Assembly: GCA_934247935.1 (NCBI GenBank)
Contig: CAKQKE010000001.1
Coordinates: 1-64,000, forward strand
DNA from: an uncultured Clostridia bacterium
GTDB lineage: Bacteria > Bacillota > Clostridia > Christensenellales > Borkfalkiaceae
DNA length: 64,000 bases
Reading direction: 5' to 3'
This document shows positions 17,489 to 25,838 of the stretch, one piece after another (the first letter of the stretch is position 1; each line of letters begins with the position of its first letter). The position numbers were made by a program, and so were the translations under genes. The notes under the pieces are model-generated. The model worked only from the letters and a program-made list of their open reading frames with translations, was not told the DNA's origin and made no database searches.

Positions 17489-18733
17489 ATGATAAACATA
17501 CCAAAGGGAACGAAAGACGTACTTCCGGAAGAATCTTATAAATGGCACTATATCGAGGGATTGGCGCGTAAAATCGCCGATGACTTCGGATTAAAGGAAA
17601 TACGCACCCCCACTTTCGAGCATACCGAATTGTTTTTGCGCGGCGTGGGCGATACCACGGATATAGTAAATAAAGAGATGTACACTTTTCTCGATAAGGG
17701 CGAAAGAAGCATCACTTTAAAACCCGAAGGCACTGCGGGCGTAGCGAGAGCGTTTGTCGAAAACGGCTTGCAAAACACGGCGATGCCACTTAAAATGTAT
17801 TATATCACCCCCGTTTTCCGCTATGAAAACCCCCAAAAGGGCAGACTCAGAGAACACCACCAGTTCGGCGTCGAAGTTTACGGAGCGTCCGGCGCGGATA
17901 CCGATGCCGAAGTAATACTTATCGCTTATACTTTGCTTACAAAACTCGGACTTAAAGTCGCGCTCAATATCAACAGCATGGGTTGCAAAGAGTGCAGACA
18001 AAAATACAACGCCGCATTAAAGGCATATTTTGCCGACAAACTCGACGATATGTGTCCGACTTGCAGGGTAAGATACGATAAAAATCCCCTTCGTATACTC
18101 GATTGCAAAGAAGAGGGTTGCAAGAAAATTTCAGTCGACGCACCCAAAATCACCGATTATTTGTGCGACGATTGCAAAGCGCATTTTGAAAGATTGCAAT
18201 CTCTTTTAAAAATCGCGGGACTCGATTTCAAGGTCAACCCGTATATCGTCAGAGGGCTCGATTATTACACGAGAACGGTATTCGAGTTTGTCACAACCTC
18301 GCTCGGCAGCCAGGGTACCGTTTGCGGCGGCGGCAGATACGACGGACTCATTTCGCAAATCGGCGGCAATTCCACCCCGGGCGTAGGCTTTGGTATGGGT
18401 ATTGAAAGGGTTTTGATGCTTATGGAAGCCGAAAATGTGCAAATTCCCGATGAACGTCCCACCGATTTATATATCGCCACCATGGGCGAAAAGGCTTACG
18501 ATATGGCTTTCAAAATGGCTTACGACTTGCGTTTGAAGGGATATAAAGCGGAAATCGACCACATGGGCAGAGGGGTAAAGGCACAGTTTAAATACGCCGA
18601 CAAAATCAAAGCGAAGTACGTAGTAGTAATCGGCGACAACGAAATCGAAAGCGGCGTAGTTTCGCTTAAAAACATGCAAGACGGCACTCAGTCAACCGTA
18701 AAAGCGGACGAAATCGAGAAATATCTTGCGTAA
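17489..18733 (+). CDS. hisS: Histidyl-tRNA synthetase
   Basis: 414 residues, the usual length. It begins IPKGTKDVLPEES, motif 2 is PVFRYENPQKGRLREHHQFG, and the histidine-binding signature is RGLDYYTRTVFEF. A zinc-knuckle-like Cys cluster (CPTCRVRYDKNPLRILDC) lies in the insertion domain and the anticodon-binding domain is C-terminal. It charges tRNA-His. It starts 12 bases after hslU with GAGG upstream and appears to be the last gene of the housekeeping run. Confidence 0.97.
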   Translation: MINIPKGTKDVLPEESYKWHYIEGLARKIADDFGLKEIRTPTFEHTELFLRGVGDTTDIVNKEMYTFLDKGERSITLKPEGTAGVARAFVENGLQNTAMPLKMYYITPVFRYENPQKGRLREHHQFGVEVYGASGADTDAEVILIAYTLLTKLGLKVALNINSMGCKECRQKYNAALKAYFADKLDDMCPTCRVRYDKNPLRILDCKEEGCKKISVDAPKITDYLCDDCKAHFERLQSLLKIAGLDFKVNPYIVRGLDYYTRTVFEFVTTSLGSQGTVCGGGRYDGLISQIGGNSTPGVGFGMGIERVLMLMEAENVQIPDERPTDLYIATMGEKAYDMAFKMAYDLRLKGYKAEIDHMGRGVKAQFKYADKIKAKYVVVIGDNEIESGVVSLKNMQDGTQSTVKADEIEKYLA

Positions 18734-18790
18734 TTTGTCGAAAAATACATAAAATTAACGAAAAAACGAATACTGTTTTAGGAGGTTTAT

Positions 18791-19117
18791 ATGAGTAATT
18801 TTGTAAAAGAATTAAATGAAACCGAATTTAAAAATCTTCTTGAGACGACGGATAAGGCTGTTTTAGTGGATTTCTGGGCGAGTTGGTGCAATCCTTGCAG
18901 GATGCAAACGCCTATAATTCACGAACTTGCCGACGATTTACAAGGCAGGGCGGAAATAGTTAAAATCAACGTTGACGAAAATGAAAAACTCGCGTTTGAA
19001 TATAAAATAATGAGTATACCGTGTCTTATGGTCTTTAAAGGCGGCGAGATGGTAGAAAAAACAGTCGGTCTTTCCACAAAAGCGGAACTTTCCGAAATGC
19101 TTATTAAGTATATTTAA
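18791..19117 (+). CDS. Thioredoxin-family protein with WCNPC active site
   Basis: 108 residues, one thioredoxin fold. The redox motif is WASWCNPCRM (near 31-40) instead of the standard WCGPC; the Gly-to-Asn change should shift the redox potential. The cis-Pro loop reads SIPCLMVF with a third Cys where Thr is usual. GGAGG precedes the ATG. It probably acts as a cytoplasmic disulfide reductase or a partner of a specific reductase, but no reductase gene is adjacent. A 10-bp inverted repeat with a 40-nt loop (19123-19132 / 19173-19182) follows the stop. Confidence 0.9.
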   Translation: MSNFVKELNETEFKNLLETTDKAVLVDFWASWCNPCRMQTPIIHELADDLQGRAEIVKINVDENEKLAFEYKIMSIPCLMVFKGGEMVEKTVGLSTKAELSEMLIKYI

Positions 19118-19231
19118 AGCAAAATCGTTTAAATATTCCGGCGAAAACCCGAATTTGCGCAAATTAAGCGGCTTAAACGATTGTTTAATTAAAACCGATA
19201 AGCAATGAAAATCCATTAAAGGACGATACTA

Positions 19232-20068
19232 ATGAGAAAAACTTATTATTACCACGATGAACTCAACGACGATTTTGCGGGCACTAAAATAAACACCAAA
19301 ATTATACCCGATGATTATAAATACGTCGACAGAAGTCTGTTTTTCAGAGCGGGCGAAAACGTTTTAAGATTTATCGCTTATCCCATAATTTACGTTACGC
19401 TCAAGGCTAAATATAAAGTCAGATATAAAAACAGAAAGGTACTTAAGGAAGTAAAAAATCAAGGATATTTTATTTTCGGTAACCACACCAACTGTTTAAT
19501 GGACGTGTACAATCCGTCTATAATTTCTTTTCCTAAAAAGGTGCATATCATCGCAAATCCCGATGCGGTGTCTATAAAAGGACTTGCAACGGTTGTGAAA
19601 ATGCTCGGCGCCGTGCCTATTCCCACTTCCTTTAAAGGTATGAAAAATTATCGCAAGGGCGTCGAACAACTGATCGAAATGAACCGCACCATTGCGATTT
19701 ATCCCGAGGCGCACGTTTGGCCTTATTATACCGATATCCGCAATTTCGGCACGCAATCTTTCCATTATGCGGTCGATTTTAATACGCCTTGTTTTGCTAT
19801 TACGAGCGTATACGTCAAAAGAAGACTTAAATTTATAAAAAAGCCCAAAGTCGTGACTTATATCGACGGTCCGTTTTACCCCGATTTGAGTCTGGGTAAA
19901 AAAGACGCTGTGGAAAAATTGAGAGACGACGTGTACGGCGCAATGAAAAAGAGGGTAGACGAAAATCCAAAATACAATTATTGCGATTACGTCTACGTCG
20001 ACGACCCCGCAATGGTGACCGATACGCACAAAAAGAAGGAAAAAGAAGATATCGACAAAGCCGTTTGA
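19232..20068 (+). CDS. 1-acylglycerol-3-phosphate acyltransferase-like protein (PlsC family)
   Basis: 278 residues. The acyltransferase core has GNHTNCLMDVYNP (motif I, here H-X5-D, a spacing I associate with a Clostridia subgroup) and YPEAHVWPYY, in which PEAH stands in for the usual EGTR motif. One hydrophobic segment near residues 46-60 suggests membrane attachment. It would transfer an acyl group to lysophosphatidate or a related lipid. The start has AAAGGACG upstream. The C-terminus is Lys/Asp-rich. Acyltransferase fold is likely, exact substrate is not known. Confidence 0.75.
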   Translation: MRKTYYYHDELNDDFAGTKINTKIIPDDYKYVDRSLFFRAGENVLRFIAYPIIYVTLKAKYKVRYKNRKVLKEVKNQGYFIFGNHTNCLMDVYNPSIISFPKKVHIIANPDAVSIKGLATVVKMLGAVPIPTSFKGMKNYRKGVEQLIEMNRTIAIYPEAHVWPYYTDIRNFGTQSFHYAVDFNTPCFAITSVYVKRRLKFIKKPKVVTYIDGPFYPDLSLGKKDAVEKLRDDVYGAMKKRVDENPKYNYCDYVYVDDPAMVTDTHKKKEKEDIDKAV

Positions 20069-20103
20069 TTTCATGGCAAAAACGTAAAAAACAGATAAAT
20101 TAA

Positions 20104-20137
20104 GTAAAAAAAAGACGTCGCAAAATAGCGACGTCTT
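20104..20137 (-). terminator. Terminator between plsC-like gene and rubrerythrin
   Basis: Perfect stem AAGACGTCGC/GCGACGTCTT (20112-20137, loop AAAATA) with an A-run on its left side. It therefore ends in a T-run on the minus strand (rubrerythrin) and may also stop the convergent plus-strand gene. Confidence 0.85.
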
Positions 20138-20151
20138 AAATATTATTTTAA

Positions 20152-20796
20152 TCAATAATTTTTAGCGTTTACTTCGAAATAACTTTGCGGATGAGCGCAA
20201 ACGGGGCAAACTTCGGGGGCTTTAGTGCCGACAACGATGTGTCCGCAGTTTCTGCACTCCCAGACTTTAACTTCGCTCTTTTCAAAAACTTGAGCCGTTT
20301 CGACGTTTTTCAAAAGCGCGCGATAACGCTCTTCATGTTCTTTTTCGATTGCGCCGACAAGGCGGAATTTTTCTGCAAGTTCGGGGAAGCCTTCTTCTTC
20401 AGCCGTTTTTGCAAAACCTTCGTACATATCCGTCCATTCGTAATTTTCGCCCGTTGCAGCCGCACCGAGGTTTTCGGCAGTGCTGCCTATGCCGTTAAGT
20501 TCTTTAAACCACATTTTAGCGTGTTCTTTTTCGTTGTCGGCAGTTTTAAGAAACAACGAAGCGATTTGTTCGTATCCTTCTTTTTTAGCGGTAGAAGCAA
20601 AATAAGTGTATTTATTTCTCGCCTGAGATTCGCCTGCAAAGGCTGCTGCGAGGTTCTTTTCGGTTTGAGTGCCGGCATATTTGTTGGCAAGTAATTCTAA
20701 TTTATCTCCTTTTTGTTTGCAAACGGGGCAAACAGGTTCTTCATTGCCTTGAACGGTAAAAATCTTTCCGCATACTTTGCACTTATAAGTTTTCAT
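20152..20796 (-). CDS. rbr: Rubrerythrin with rubredoxin-like sites at both ends
   Basis: 214 residues. The N-terminal CKVCGK...CPVCK (residues 6-27) is a rubredoxin-like iron site. The central four-helix domain has the diiron ligands in FAGESQARNKYTYF and DNEKEHAKMWF, then FRLVGAIEKEHEERY. A second Fe-Cys4 site lies at the C-terminus (CRNCGHIVVG...CPVCAHP). Classical rubrerythrin has only the C-terminal one. The enzyme reduces hydrogen peroxide in anaerobes. AAGGTGAC precedes the ATG. Confidence 0.95.
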   Translation of the reverse strand: MKTYKCKVCGKIFTVQGNEEPVCPVCKQKGDKLELLANKYAGTQTEKNLAAAFAGESQARNKYTYFASTAKKEGYEQIASLFLKTADNEKEHAKMWFKELNGIGSTAENLGAAATGENYEWTDMYEGFAKTAEEEGFPELAEKFRLVGAIEKEHEERYRALLKNVETAQVFEKSEVKVWECRNCGHIVVGTKAPEVCPVCAHPQSYFEVNAKNY

Positions 20797-21147
20797 AATG
20801 TCACCTTTTTTGTTTGTATTTAATAATTTAAACGATTAAAACAAGCGATTTTACCGCAACTTTTCGGGTAAATCTCGTAATACAACCAAATTGTTTGTCA
20901 AGCATTTAAAAAAATACCCGTAAAGCATTTTTATTCGTTTATATATATTATAATAATAATTATAAAGAAAATAAAAAAAAAGTCAATAGTTTTTTCGTTT
21001 TTCCTTAAAAAATCACTTCATATCTATGTTTTTCACAATAAAAGTATTTATTAATTTTGTCCTGTCCCATCGTCGCAAAAACACGAAATAGGCAATTTAA
21101 GTTTTATCGCAAACGTTAAGACAACGTTAAGGCAGGCTTTGTTCGTA
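20797..21147. other. AT-rich intergenic region upstream of rubrerythrin
   Basis: No gene is seen. On the minus strand TTGACA occurs at about 20902-20897 but no good -10 lies at the proper distance, so the rubrerythrin promoter is not assigned. Confidence 0.5.
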
Positions 21148-21180
21148 AAAAAATAAAAACCCGAGACAATTTGTCTCGGG
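21148..21180 (-). terminator. Terminator of the tRNA-Glu gene
   Basis: CCCGAGACAA (21160-21169) / TTGTCTCGGG (21171-21180) is a 10-bp stem directly behind the CCA end, followed on the minus strand by TTTTTATTTTTTT. Confidence 0.9.
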
Positions 21181-21182
21181 AA

Positions 21183-21257
21183 TGGTAGCCCCATGCGGAA
21201 TCGAACCGCAGATTTTGCCGTGAGAGGGCAACGTCTTAACCGCTTGACCATGAGGCC
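21183..21257 (-). tRNA. tRNA-Glu (anticodon CTC)
   Basis: 75 nt with encoded CCA. Acceptor GGCCTCA/TGGGGCT (G-U at the first pair and at pair 5), anticodon stem TTGCC/GGCAA with loop CTCTCAC, T-arm TGCGG-TTCGATT-CCGCA. The anticodon CTC reads GAG. Confidence 0.93.
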
Positions 21258-21275
21258 TTCTTTATTTACTTATAA

Positions 21276-21304
21276 ATATTATCATATTTTGTAAAACTTT
21301 GCAA
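21276..21304 (-). promoter_or_regulatory. tRNA-Glu promoter
   Basis: On the minus strand TTGCAA, 17 bp, TAATAT. The start would lie about 12 bases before the tRNA. The following 21305-21531 is AT-rich with no gene seen. Confidence 0.55.
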
Positions 21305-21531
21305 CTAAAATAGCATTAATTTATTAAAATATATTTGTTTCAGACATTAAAAACATATTTATTGTCGTCAAAACCGACGCTTTTTAAAGAGAAAATCGTT
21401 AAAACAAAAGAGCGTTTAAACAAAAAATAAAAGAGCATTTAATAAAAGCGGTTAAAAGCGCGCGTTTAAAAAATGCAAAATTAAAATCATAAAAAAATAA
21501 AACGATAACGGCAAAAACAATCAAAAATAAA

Positions 21532-21729
21532 AAACCCGCGTGTGCCGTACGGAGCATAAATTAACCCGCTTTCATAGCAGGTGGGTGTTCTGCCGCGCAC
21601 ATCTGACTTCCTGAAATATAAGGACTGCTCAACAGACACGTCCACAGGCTTTGCATATTGCGCCGGACTCCGAACTCCCTAATAAGTTTCGTGGATTACC
21701 TTCAAACTCCGCCTCGAACACTGCAGGCT
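21532..21729 (-). ncRNA. ssrS: 6S RNA
   Basis: About 195 nt on the minus strand. It has its own promoter (21736-21764) and an end in a T-rich run. The ends pair in a long closing stem: GCCTGCAGTGTTCG...GGCGGAG at the 5' side with CTCCG...CACACGCGGG at the 3' side. AGTGTTCG near the start and ACACCCACCT with the following GC hairpin near the end are features of 6S RNA, which mimics an open promoter and binds the main RNA polymerase. I considered tmRNA, SRP RNA and RNase P RNA and found none of their marks. The family call is from pattern recognition and ends are approximate. Confidence 0.75.
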
Positions 21730-21735
21730 ACTTTT

Positions 21736-21764
21736 AGTATAACAAAGTATACGATAAAAGACAA
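21736..21764 (-). promoter_or_regulatory. 6S RNA promoter
   Basis: On the minus strand TTGTCT (21764-21759), 17 bp, TATACT (21741-21736), placing the start near 21729. Confidence 0.7.
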
Positions 21765-21793
21765 TTAATTAAATAAAGAAATTTATAAAAATA

Positions 21794-21822
21794 TTGACAA
21801 TTTATTCCTATGGGAGTAAAAT
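21794..21822 (+). promoter_or_regulatory. comEC promoter
   Basis: TTGACA (21794-21799), 17 bp, TAAAAT (21817-21822). The leader is about 77 nt and ends with GAGGGGGGAG before the ATG. Confidence 0.75.
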
Positions 21823-21905
21823 CAATAATCGGGTAGTAAAAATTTTGACAAAACGTTGAAAATCGTGACGAAATTTGTCGAAAGCACTAAAGAGGGGGGA
21901 GCGAA

Positions 21906-23402
21906 ATGAAATTATTTAATTACAGACCGTTGATGTTTATCGCTTTGTCTCTCATTTCGGGCGCAGTGTTTACTTACGTCTGTTTTTATTACAGTATACC
22001 TGCGCTTGCGGTGTTTTCCGCAATAATAATATCTTTCGGCGTTTATGCTTTTATCAAAGATAGCGAAAACAAACGGCGCAATATAATTTGCATTTGCGTT
22101 TGTCTTATGTTTTTCGCGTTCGGCGCGCTTTCGCTGTTCAGCAGAATTCAAAAGGTCAACAGTTTCAACGTTGAAAGCAATTATTACGATTTCAGAGGAT
22201 ACGTTTGCTCTAAAACAGAGGACAACGGCACGTTTTTATACGAACTCGAAGACGCCGAACTGTCTCGCGATTACAAAATTAAAGGAGTAAAACTTTCTTT
22301 TTGCGACACTCAAGAGTTGCAGATAGGCGATAAAGTAAAAGGTTATGCTTACGTGCAATTCGTCGATATCAAAGGCAACGGTTATATCAACAACGCACCC
22401 ATAGTCGACGGACCAACTTACGATTTGGCAAGCGTGCAAAACTTGGAAGTGGTGGACAACGAAGTCCGTCCGCTGTCTTACGTGTCTTTACAAGTACTCA
22501 AAAAATTCAAAAAGTATATGCAAAGCGACGCTTTTCCCATTGCGTACGCACTTTGTTGCGGCGACAGTTCTTTTATGCCCGACGAAGTGAAAGGCGTTTA
22601 TCGGTTTGCCGGCATAGCGCATATTTTCGCCGTTTCGGGTCTGCATATAGGTTTTTTGTGCGGAATGTTGACTTTGCTTTTGCGCAAATATAAAAACAGG
22701 TACGCAAAAACGGCGATAATTTCTTGCATTTTGATATTTTATGCAGGCGTTTGCGGGTTCAGACCGTCTTCTGTAAGAGCGGTCATTATGTGCATAACGG
22801 CAATGTTGTTTTCCGTTTTCGGCGGTAAAAACGATTTTATAAGCAGCATTTCTTTAAGCGCAACCGTGATTTTGCTATTGGATATAGGCAATTTGTTCGA
22901 CGTGGGCTTTCAACTTTCGTTCGTTTCGGTGGTGGGCATCGCGATATTGTATCCTGCGCTGTGCAGAATAAATAAACTCGGCGGCAAAACCGTGAGTTCG
23001 GCTGTAAATTTAAGCCTTTCGGCGTCTTTGGCGACTTTGCCTATTGCTTTGTTGGTGTTTGAAAGGGTAAGCGTCGCGGGAGTGGTGTTCAATTTGTTGC
23101 TCGTGCCGGTTGTCAGCATAATTTTCTATATGCTGTTTGCCATTACCGCGTTGAGTTTTATATTTCCGTTTTTGTCTTATTGCCTGGTTGTTCCCGGTTT
23201 CGGGATAAAAATAATCAACTACGTTTTAAACGTGACAGACTTATCCGTGTTTTACGTTCGCATCAAGGCAAACTTATATTTTGCACTCGCTTATTACCTT
23301 GCATTTTTCACTGCAAGCGACCTTATAAACCTTTCGGTAAAGAAAAAATGTATATTCGGCACAATATTTTTAATTTCTTCTGTAATGTGTCTTATATTTT
23401 GA
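21906..23402 (+). CDS. comEC: ComEC/Rec2-family DNA-uptake channel, without metallo-beta-lactamase domain
   Basis: 498 residues with an N-terminal DUF4131-like part (membrane segments and an OB-like region, about 1-170) and the competence domain (about 200-470, with FAVSGLHIGFLCG). ComEC carries one DNA strand across the membrane in transformation. Full-length ComEC is 700-800 residues and ends with a metallo-beta-lactamase-like nuclease domain. Here the protein stops after the channel and the next gene follows 60 bases later, so that domain is absent, not frameshifted away. comEC before holA is a common Bacillota order. ComM and DprA upstream in the window would act in the same process. Confidence 0.88.
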   Translation: MKLFNYRPLMFIALSLISGAVFTYVCFYYSIPALAVFSAIIISFGVYAFIKDSENKRRNIICICVCLMFFAFGALSLFSRIQKVNSFNVESNYYDFRGYVCSKTEDNGTFLYELEDAELSRDYKIKGVKLSFCDTQELQIGDKVKGYAYVQFVDIKGNGYINNAPIVDGPTYDLASVQNLEVVDNEVRPLSYVSLQVLKKFKKYMQSDAFPIAYALCCGDSSFMPDEVKGVYRFAGIAHIFAVSGLHIGFLCGMLTLLLRKYKNRYAKTAIISCILIFYAGVCGFRPSSVRAVIMCITAMLFSVFGGKNDFISSISLSATVILLLDIGNLFDVGFQLSFVSVVGIAILYPALCRINKLGGKTVSSAVNLSLSASLATLPIALLVFERVSVAGVVFNLLLVPVVSIIFYMLFAITALSFIFPFLSYCLVVPGFGIKIINYVLNVTDLSVFYVRIKANLYFALAYYLAFFTASDLINLSVKKKCIFGTIFLISSVMCLIF

Positions 23403-23461
23403 TTGCTTTTTATAAAAAAATGTGATAAAATATTAAAGTCGATTGAAAGGAGGGGCTCAAC

Positions 23462-24436
23462 TTGAGGTTTCAGCAACTCAAAAAAAGTCTTATCGCATCG
23501 TGCGACCCGATATACCTCGTCGAAGGCGACGATTCGTTTTTACGGGATAGGGCGGTTGCGCTAATAAAAGACAAATATCTCGACAACCCCGAATTGAATT
23601 ACGTGCAATACGACGGCGGCGAAATAAACGCAAAAGCCGAAGAAATTGTAATGGCACTCAATTCTTATCCGTTTTTAAGTCCTAAACGTATTGTGCTTAT
23701 AAGGGATTATTACCCGACGGCAGCAGAGGCGAAATCGTCTAAACTGATTAAATATTTAGACAATCCTTGCACCGATTCTATACTCATTATTGCAAACTTT
23801 ACAAAAAACGACGTGCTTAAAAAGGGCAAATTCGTCACTTTTGTCGATTGCAATAAAGGCGATACGGACTTAATTAATTTATGGGTAAAAAGCACCGCTA
23901 AAGCAAGCGGTTTAAGCATAAAAGTCAATGCGTGCGAACTGCTTTCAGACTATTGTCAGGGCGATATGACGAAAATCAGCGGCGAAACGCAAAAACTTAT
24001 TTCTTATTGCGACGGCAAAGGCGAAATTACCGAGGACGATATAAAAACGATCGTCACCAAAGATACCGACTTTCAGATTTACGAAGTGGTGGAAAACATC
24101 GCCAAAGGCAAACGGGAAAGAGCGTATGAGGGCATTTTGGATATGCTCGACAAAAACACCGACAAACAGAGACTTTTTGTTGCGGTGTACAATCATTTCA
24201 GAAGGTTGTTGTTTTGCAGTATTTCAAATTTGAGCAGTGCCGACCTTGCGCAAAACTTAGGCGTTAAAGAGTATGCCGTTACGAAAATCAAGCAACAGTC
24301 AAAACTTTTTACGCCGAAAAAATTAAAGCATATCGTTGAAACGTTTACGTTTTACGACCGCTCGTTTAAAAGCGGAGATACAGCCGTAGACAGCGCAATG
24401 TGGAACAGTATTTTTACCGCAATCGCGCAAGAATAA
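23462..24436 (+). CDS. holA: DNA polymerase III delta subunit
   Basis: 324 residues, usual length. The start is TTG, supported by AAAGGAGGGG eight to ten bases upstream and the lack of a nearby ATG. The N-terminus PIYLVEGDDSFLRDRA matches the delta-subunit pattern, followed by the LNSYPFLSPKRIVLIRDY stretch and a helical C-terminal domain. Delta opens the sliding clamp within the clamp loader. A short inverted repeat CCGTCGA/TCGACGG (24453-24478) lies between the stop and tRNA-Thr. Confidence 0.93.
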   Translation: MRFQQLKKSLIASCDPIYLVEGDDSFLRDRAVALIKDKYLDNPELNYVQYDGGEINAKAEEIVMALNSYPFLSPKRIVLIRDYYPTAAEAKSSKLIKYLDNPCTDSILIIANFTKNDVLKKGKFVTFVDCNKGDTDLINLWVKSTAKASGLSIKVNACELLSDYCQGDMTKISGETQKLISYCDGKGEITEDDIKTIVTKDTDFQIYEVVENIAKGKRERAYEGILDMLDKNTDKQRLFVAVYNHFRRLLFCSISNLSSADLAQNLGVKEYAVTKIKQQSKLFTPKKLKHIVETFTFYDRSFKSGDTAVDSAMWNSIFTAIAQE

Positions 24437-24484
24437 ATTAAATATAAAGCCGTCGACAAAAAGTTTAATTTCGACGGAACAAAT

Positions 24485-24560
24485 GCTGCTGTGGCTCAGT
24501 AGGTAGAGCACGTCCTTGGTAAGGACGAGGCCACGGGTTCAAATCCCGTCAGTAGCTCCA
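24485..24560 (+). tRNA. tRNA-Thr (anticodon GGT)
   Basis: 76 nt with encoded CCA. Acceptor GCTGCTG/CAGTAGC, D-arm GCTCAGTAGGTAGAGC, anticodon stem CGTCC/GGACG with loop TTGGTAA, T-arm ACGGG-TTCAAAT-CCCGT. It reads ACC/ACT codons. Its 3' end is duplicated 212 bases downstream, marking this gene as an integration site. Confidence 0.95.
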
Positions 24561-24772
24561 GAATAAAAAGAAGCGACAATTATGTCTCTTCTTTTTATTT
24601 TTTGTGTAAAACTATGAAGGCGGGATTTGGACGGGAGCGACGGCGCAAAGCGACGGAAAAAGTTGCCGGTGGCAAGTTTTTAGCGACTGACCGAAGCGAT
24701 TTGCAAAGCACAAGTATATGATTTTTAGAAATGCTTTGCAAATTGCAAGAGCAAATCCCGTCAGTAGCTCCA
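24540..24772 (+). repeat. Direct repeat of the tRNA-Thr 3' end (att-like)
   Basis: The 21 bases from the T-loop to CCA (24540-24560) recur exactly at 24752-24772, outside any intact tRNA. Duplicated tRNA tails of this size are left by tyrosine-integrase elements. The 191 bases between the copies contain no gene; they hold the tRNA terminator and a GC-rich stretch. Confidence 0.75.
24560..24629 (+). repeat. 70-bp repeat, copy A (tRNA terminator)
   Basis: This segment begins at the last base of tRNA-Thr and recurs at 26093-26162 with about six differences. It contains a 12-bp hairpin AATAAAAAGAAG/CTTCTTTTTATT and a T-rich tail, so it acts as the tRNA terminator. Confidence 0.8.
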
Positions 24773-24784
24773 TTAGAGTACACT

Positions 24785-24826
24785 AGTCTTGATACTTTGA
24801 ATAAAAGGTGTCAAGACTGTTTTTTT
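24785..24826 (+). terminator. Rho-independent terminator behind the duplicated tRNA tail
   Basis: AGTCTTGATACT (24785-24796) / GGTGTCAAGACT (24807-24818), followed by TTTTTTT. Confidence 0.8.
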
Positions 24827-24831
24827 ATATT

Positions 24832-25018
24832 TTTTAGGGGTGAATTGACACTTTTAGAGCGAAATTTGTTTTGAGTTTTCGTTCTTGTTGTGTTTCTTGT
24901 TCCTTTTATATCAAAATCATATCGTTGCTTTAATAGGTGTTAGAACGATTACTGAGGTAGTAGAACGATTGGTAGGCGAAAATCAGTGGTAGAACGATTA
25001 CTTCCGACACCCCTAAAA
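24832..25018. mobile_element. 187-bp segment with 11-bp terminal inverted repeats (MITE-like or IS remnant)
   Basis: TTTTAGGGGTG (24832-24842) and CACCCCTAAAA (25008-25018) are perfect inverted repeats. The segment has no coding sequence. Near its right end TAGAACGATT occurs three times within about 50 bases. The TG...CA interior ends, the TTGACACTTTTAG sequence and multiple internal repeats recall IS21-type ends, but without a transposase this stays open. Confidence 0.5.
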
Positions 25019-25032
25019 TTTTTGTAGATTGA

Positions 25033-25061
25033 TTGAAAAAAATGTTAAAAAATGTTATAAT
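25033..25061 (+). promoter_or_regulatory. Promoter of the DUF262/RHS chimera
   Basis: TTGAAA (25033-25038), 17 bp, TATAAT (25056-25061). Confidence 0.7.
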
Positions 25062-25108
25062 AAATATAACATTTAAAAAATACAATAACAATGTCTAGGA
25101 GGTATACT

Positions 25109-25800
25109 ATGAAAGGTGAAGTTCAAAATTTTAAATGGTTTAAAGATAGAATTTTTGAGATTCCTTTTTTTCAAAGACCCTATGTTTGGAAAGAAGATAA
25201 TTGGGAAGAATTATGGAATAACATATTCTCGAATTCAGCTGAAGAAATGCCTTTTATAGGTAGTTTCATATTACAAATTAAGGATGATAGAGGATTAGTA
25301 AATTACATTGTAATTGATGGCCAACAACGATTAACAACTCTTTCAATTTTGATTAAAGCCTTTTTAGATTCATCTAGTGATTTAAAAAATGATGATGAAT
25401 ATTATGGTGCGATTAACGAAATTGAAACTAGTGGATACTATGACTACAAATATAATGATCAAAGTTTACGTATTCAAAAGAAAGATTATCGTGGTATTAC
25501 ATGGGACTATATTTATGATGGTGATAAATTAATTTTTGAATCATCTCCATATGGAAAATTAAACTTCTTACAATTATTAAAATCAGATGGTTTTAATTTA
25601 AAAAACATATTAGGTATTGCAACTTATTCGATTGGTGATAGATTCAAGCACTTTGGAGATTATGCATCGATGAGTACATCAACAATAGATACATAACAGG
25701 ATATGGATTTGCTCTTTATAATGTTGGTTGGGCAATTGGTGCAGCAGTTTCTGATGATTATGAAAAGATTGCTAAGTATAGAAAATATAAATTATACTAG
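25109..25800 (+). pseudogene. Chimeric gene: DUF262 (GmrSD-type) N-terminus joined to RHS-like segment, broken near its end
   Basis: The ATG at 25109 has AGGAGG seven bases upstream. The first 100 or so residues are a DUF262/GmrS domain (IPFFQRPYVWKEDNW; VIDGQQRLTTLSIL), the nuclease/NTPase module of type IV modification-dependent restriction. From about residue 118 the text changes: YKYNDQSLRIQKK and WDYIYDGDKLI resemble RHS/YD-repeat proteins. The frame stops at 25696. A coherent tail (YITGYGFALYNVGWAIGAA...) continues in another frame to a TAG at 25798-25800, so a small deletion probably broke it. A full GmrSD protein has over 500 residues. The AT-rich codons differ from the flanking housekeeping genes and suggest transfer. 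Confidence 0.65.
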
Positions 25801-25838
25801 GGTATAATTGATTTTATTTATTATTGTGGAGGTCATTT

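Noticed and set aside
20185..20694. Plus-strand 169-codon frame over rubrerythrin
   Set aside because: Phe/Ser-rich antisense of a well-defined gene; no ribosome site or family pattern.
21051..21251. Minus-strand open frame over the tRNA-Glu gene
   Set aside because: It runs through the tRNA and its terminator and is not a protein gene.
21532..21729. tmRNA, SRP RNA or RNase P RNA
   Set aside because: No tRNA-like ends or tag frame, no SRP tetraloop region, no RNase P core; the closing stem, central bulge and size fit 6S RNA.
24561..24751. A complete integrated element between the two tRNA-Thr tails
   Set aside because: The 191 bases hold no integrase or any gene, so this is at most a remnant or a repeat, and is reported as such.
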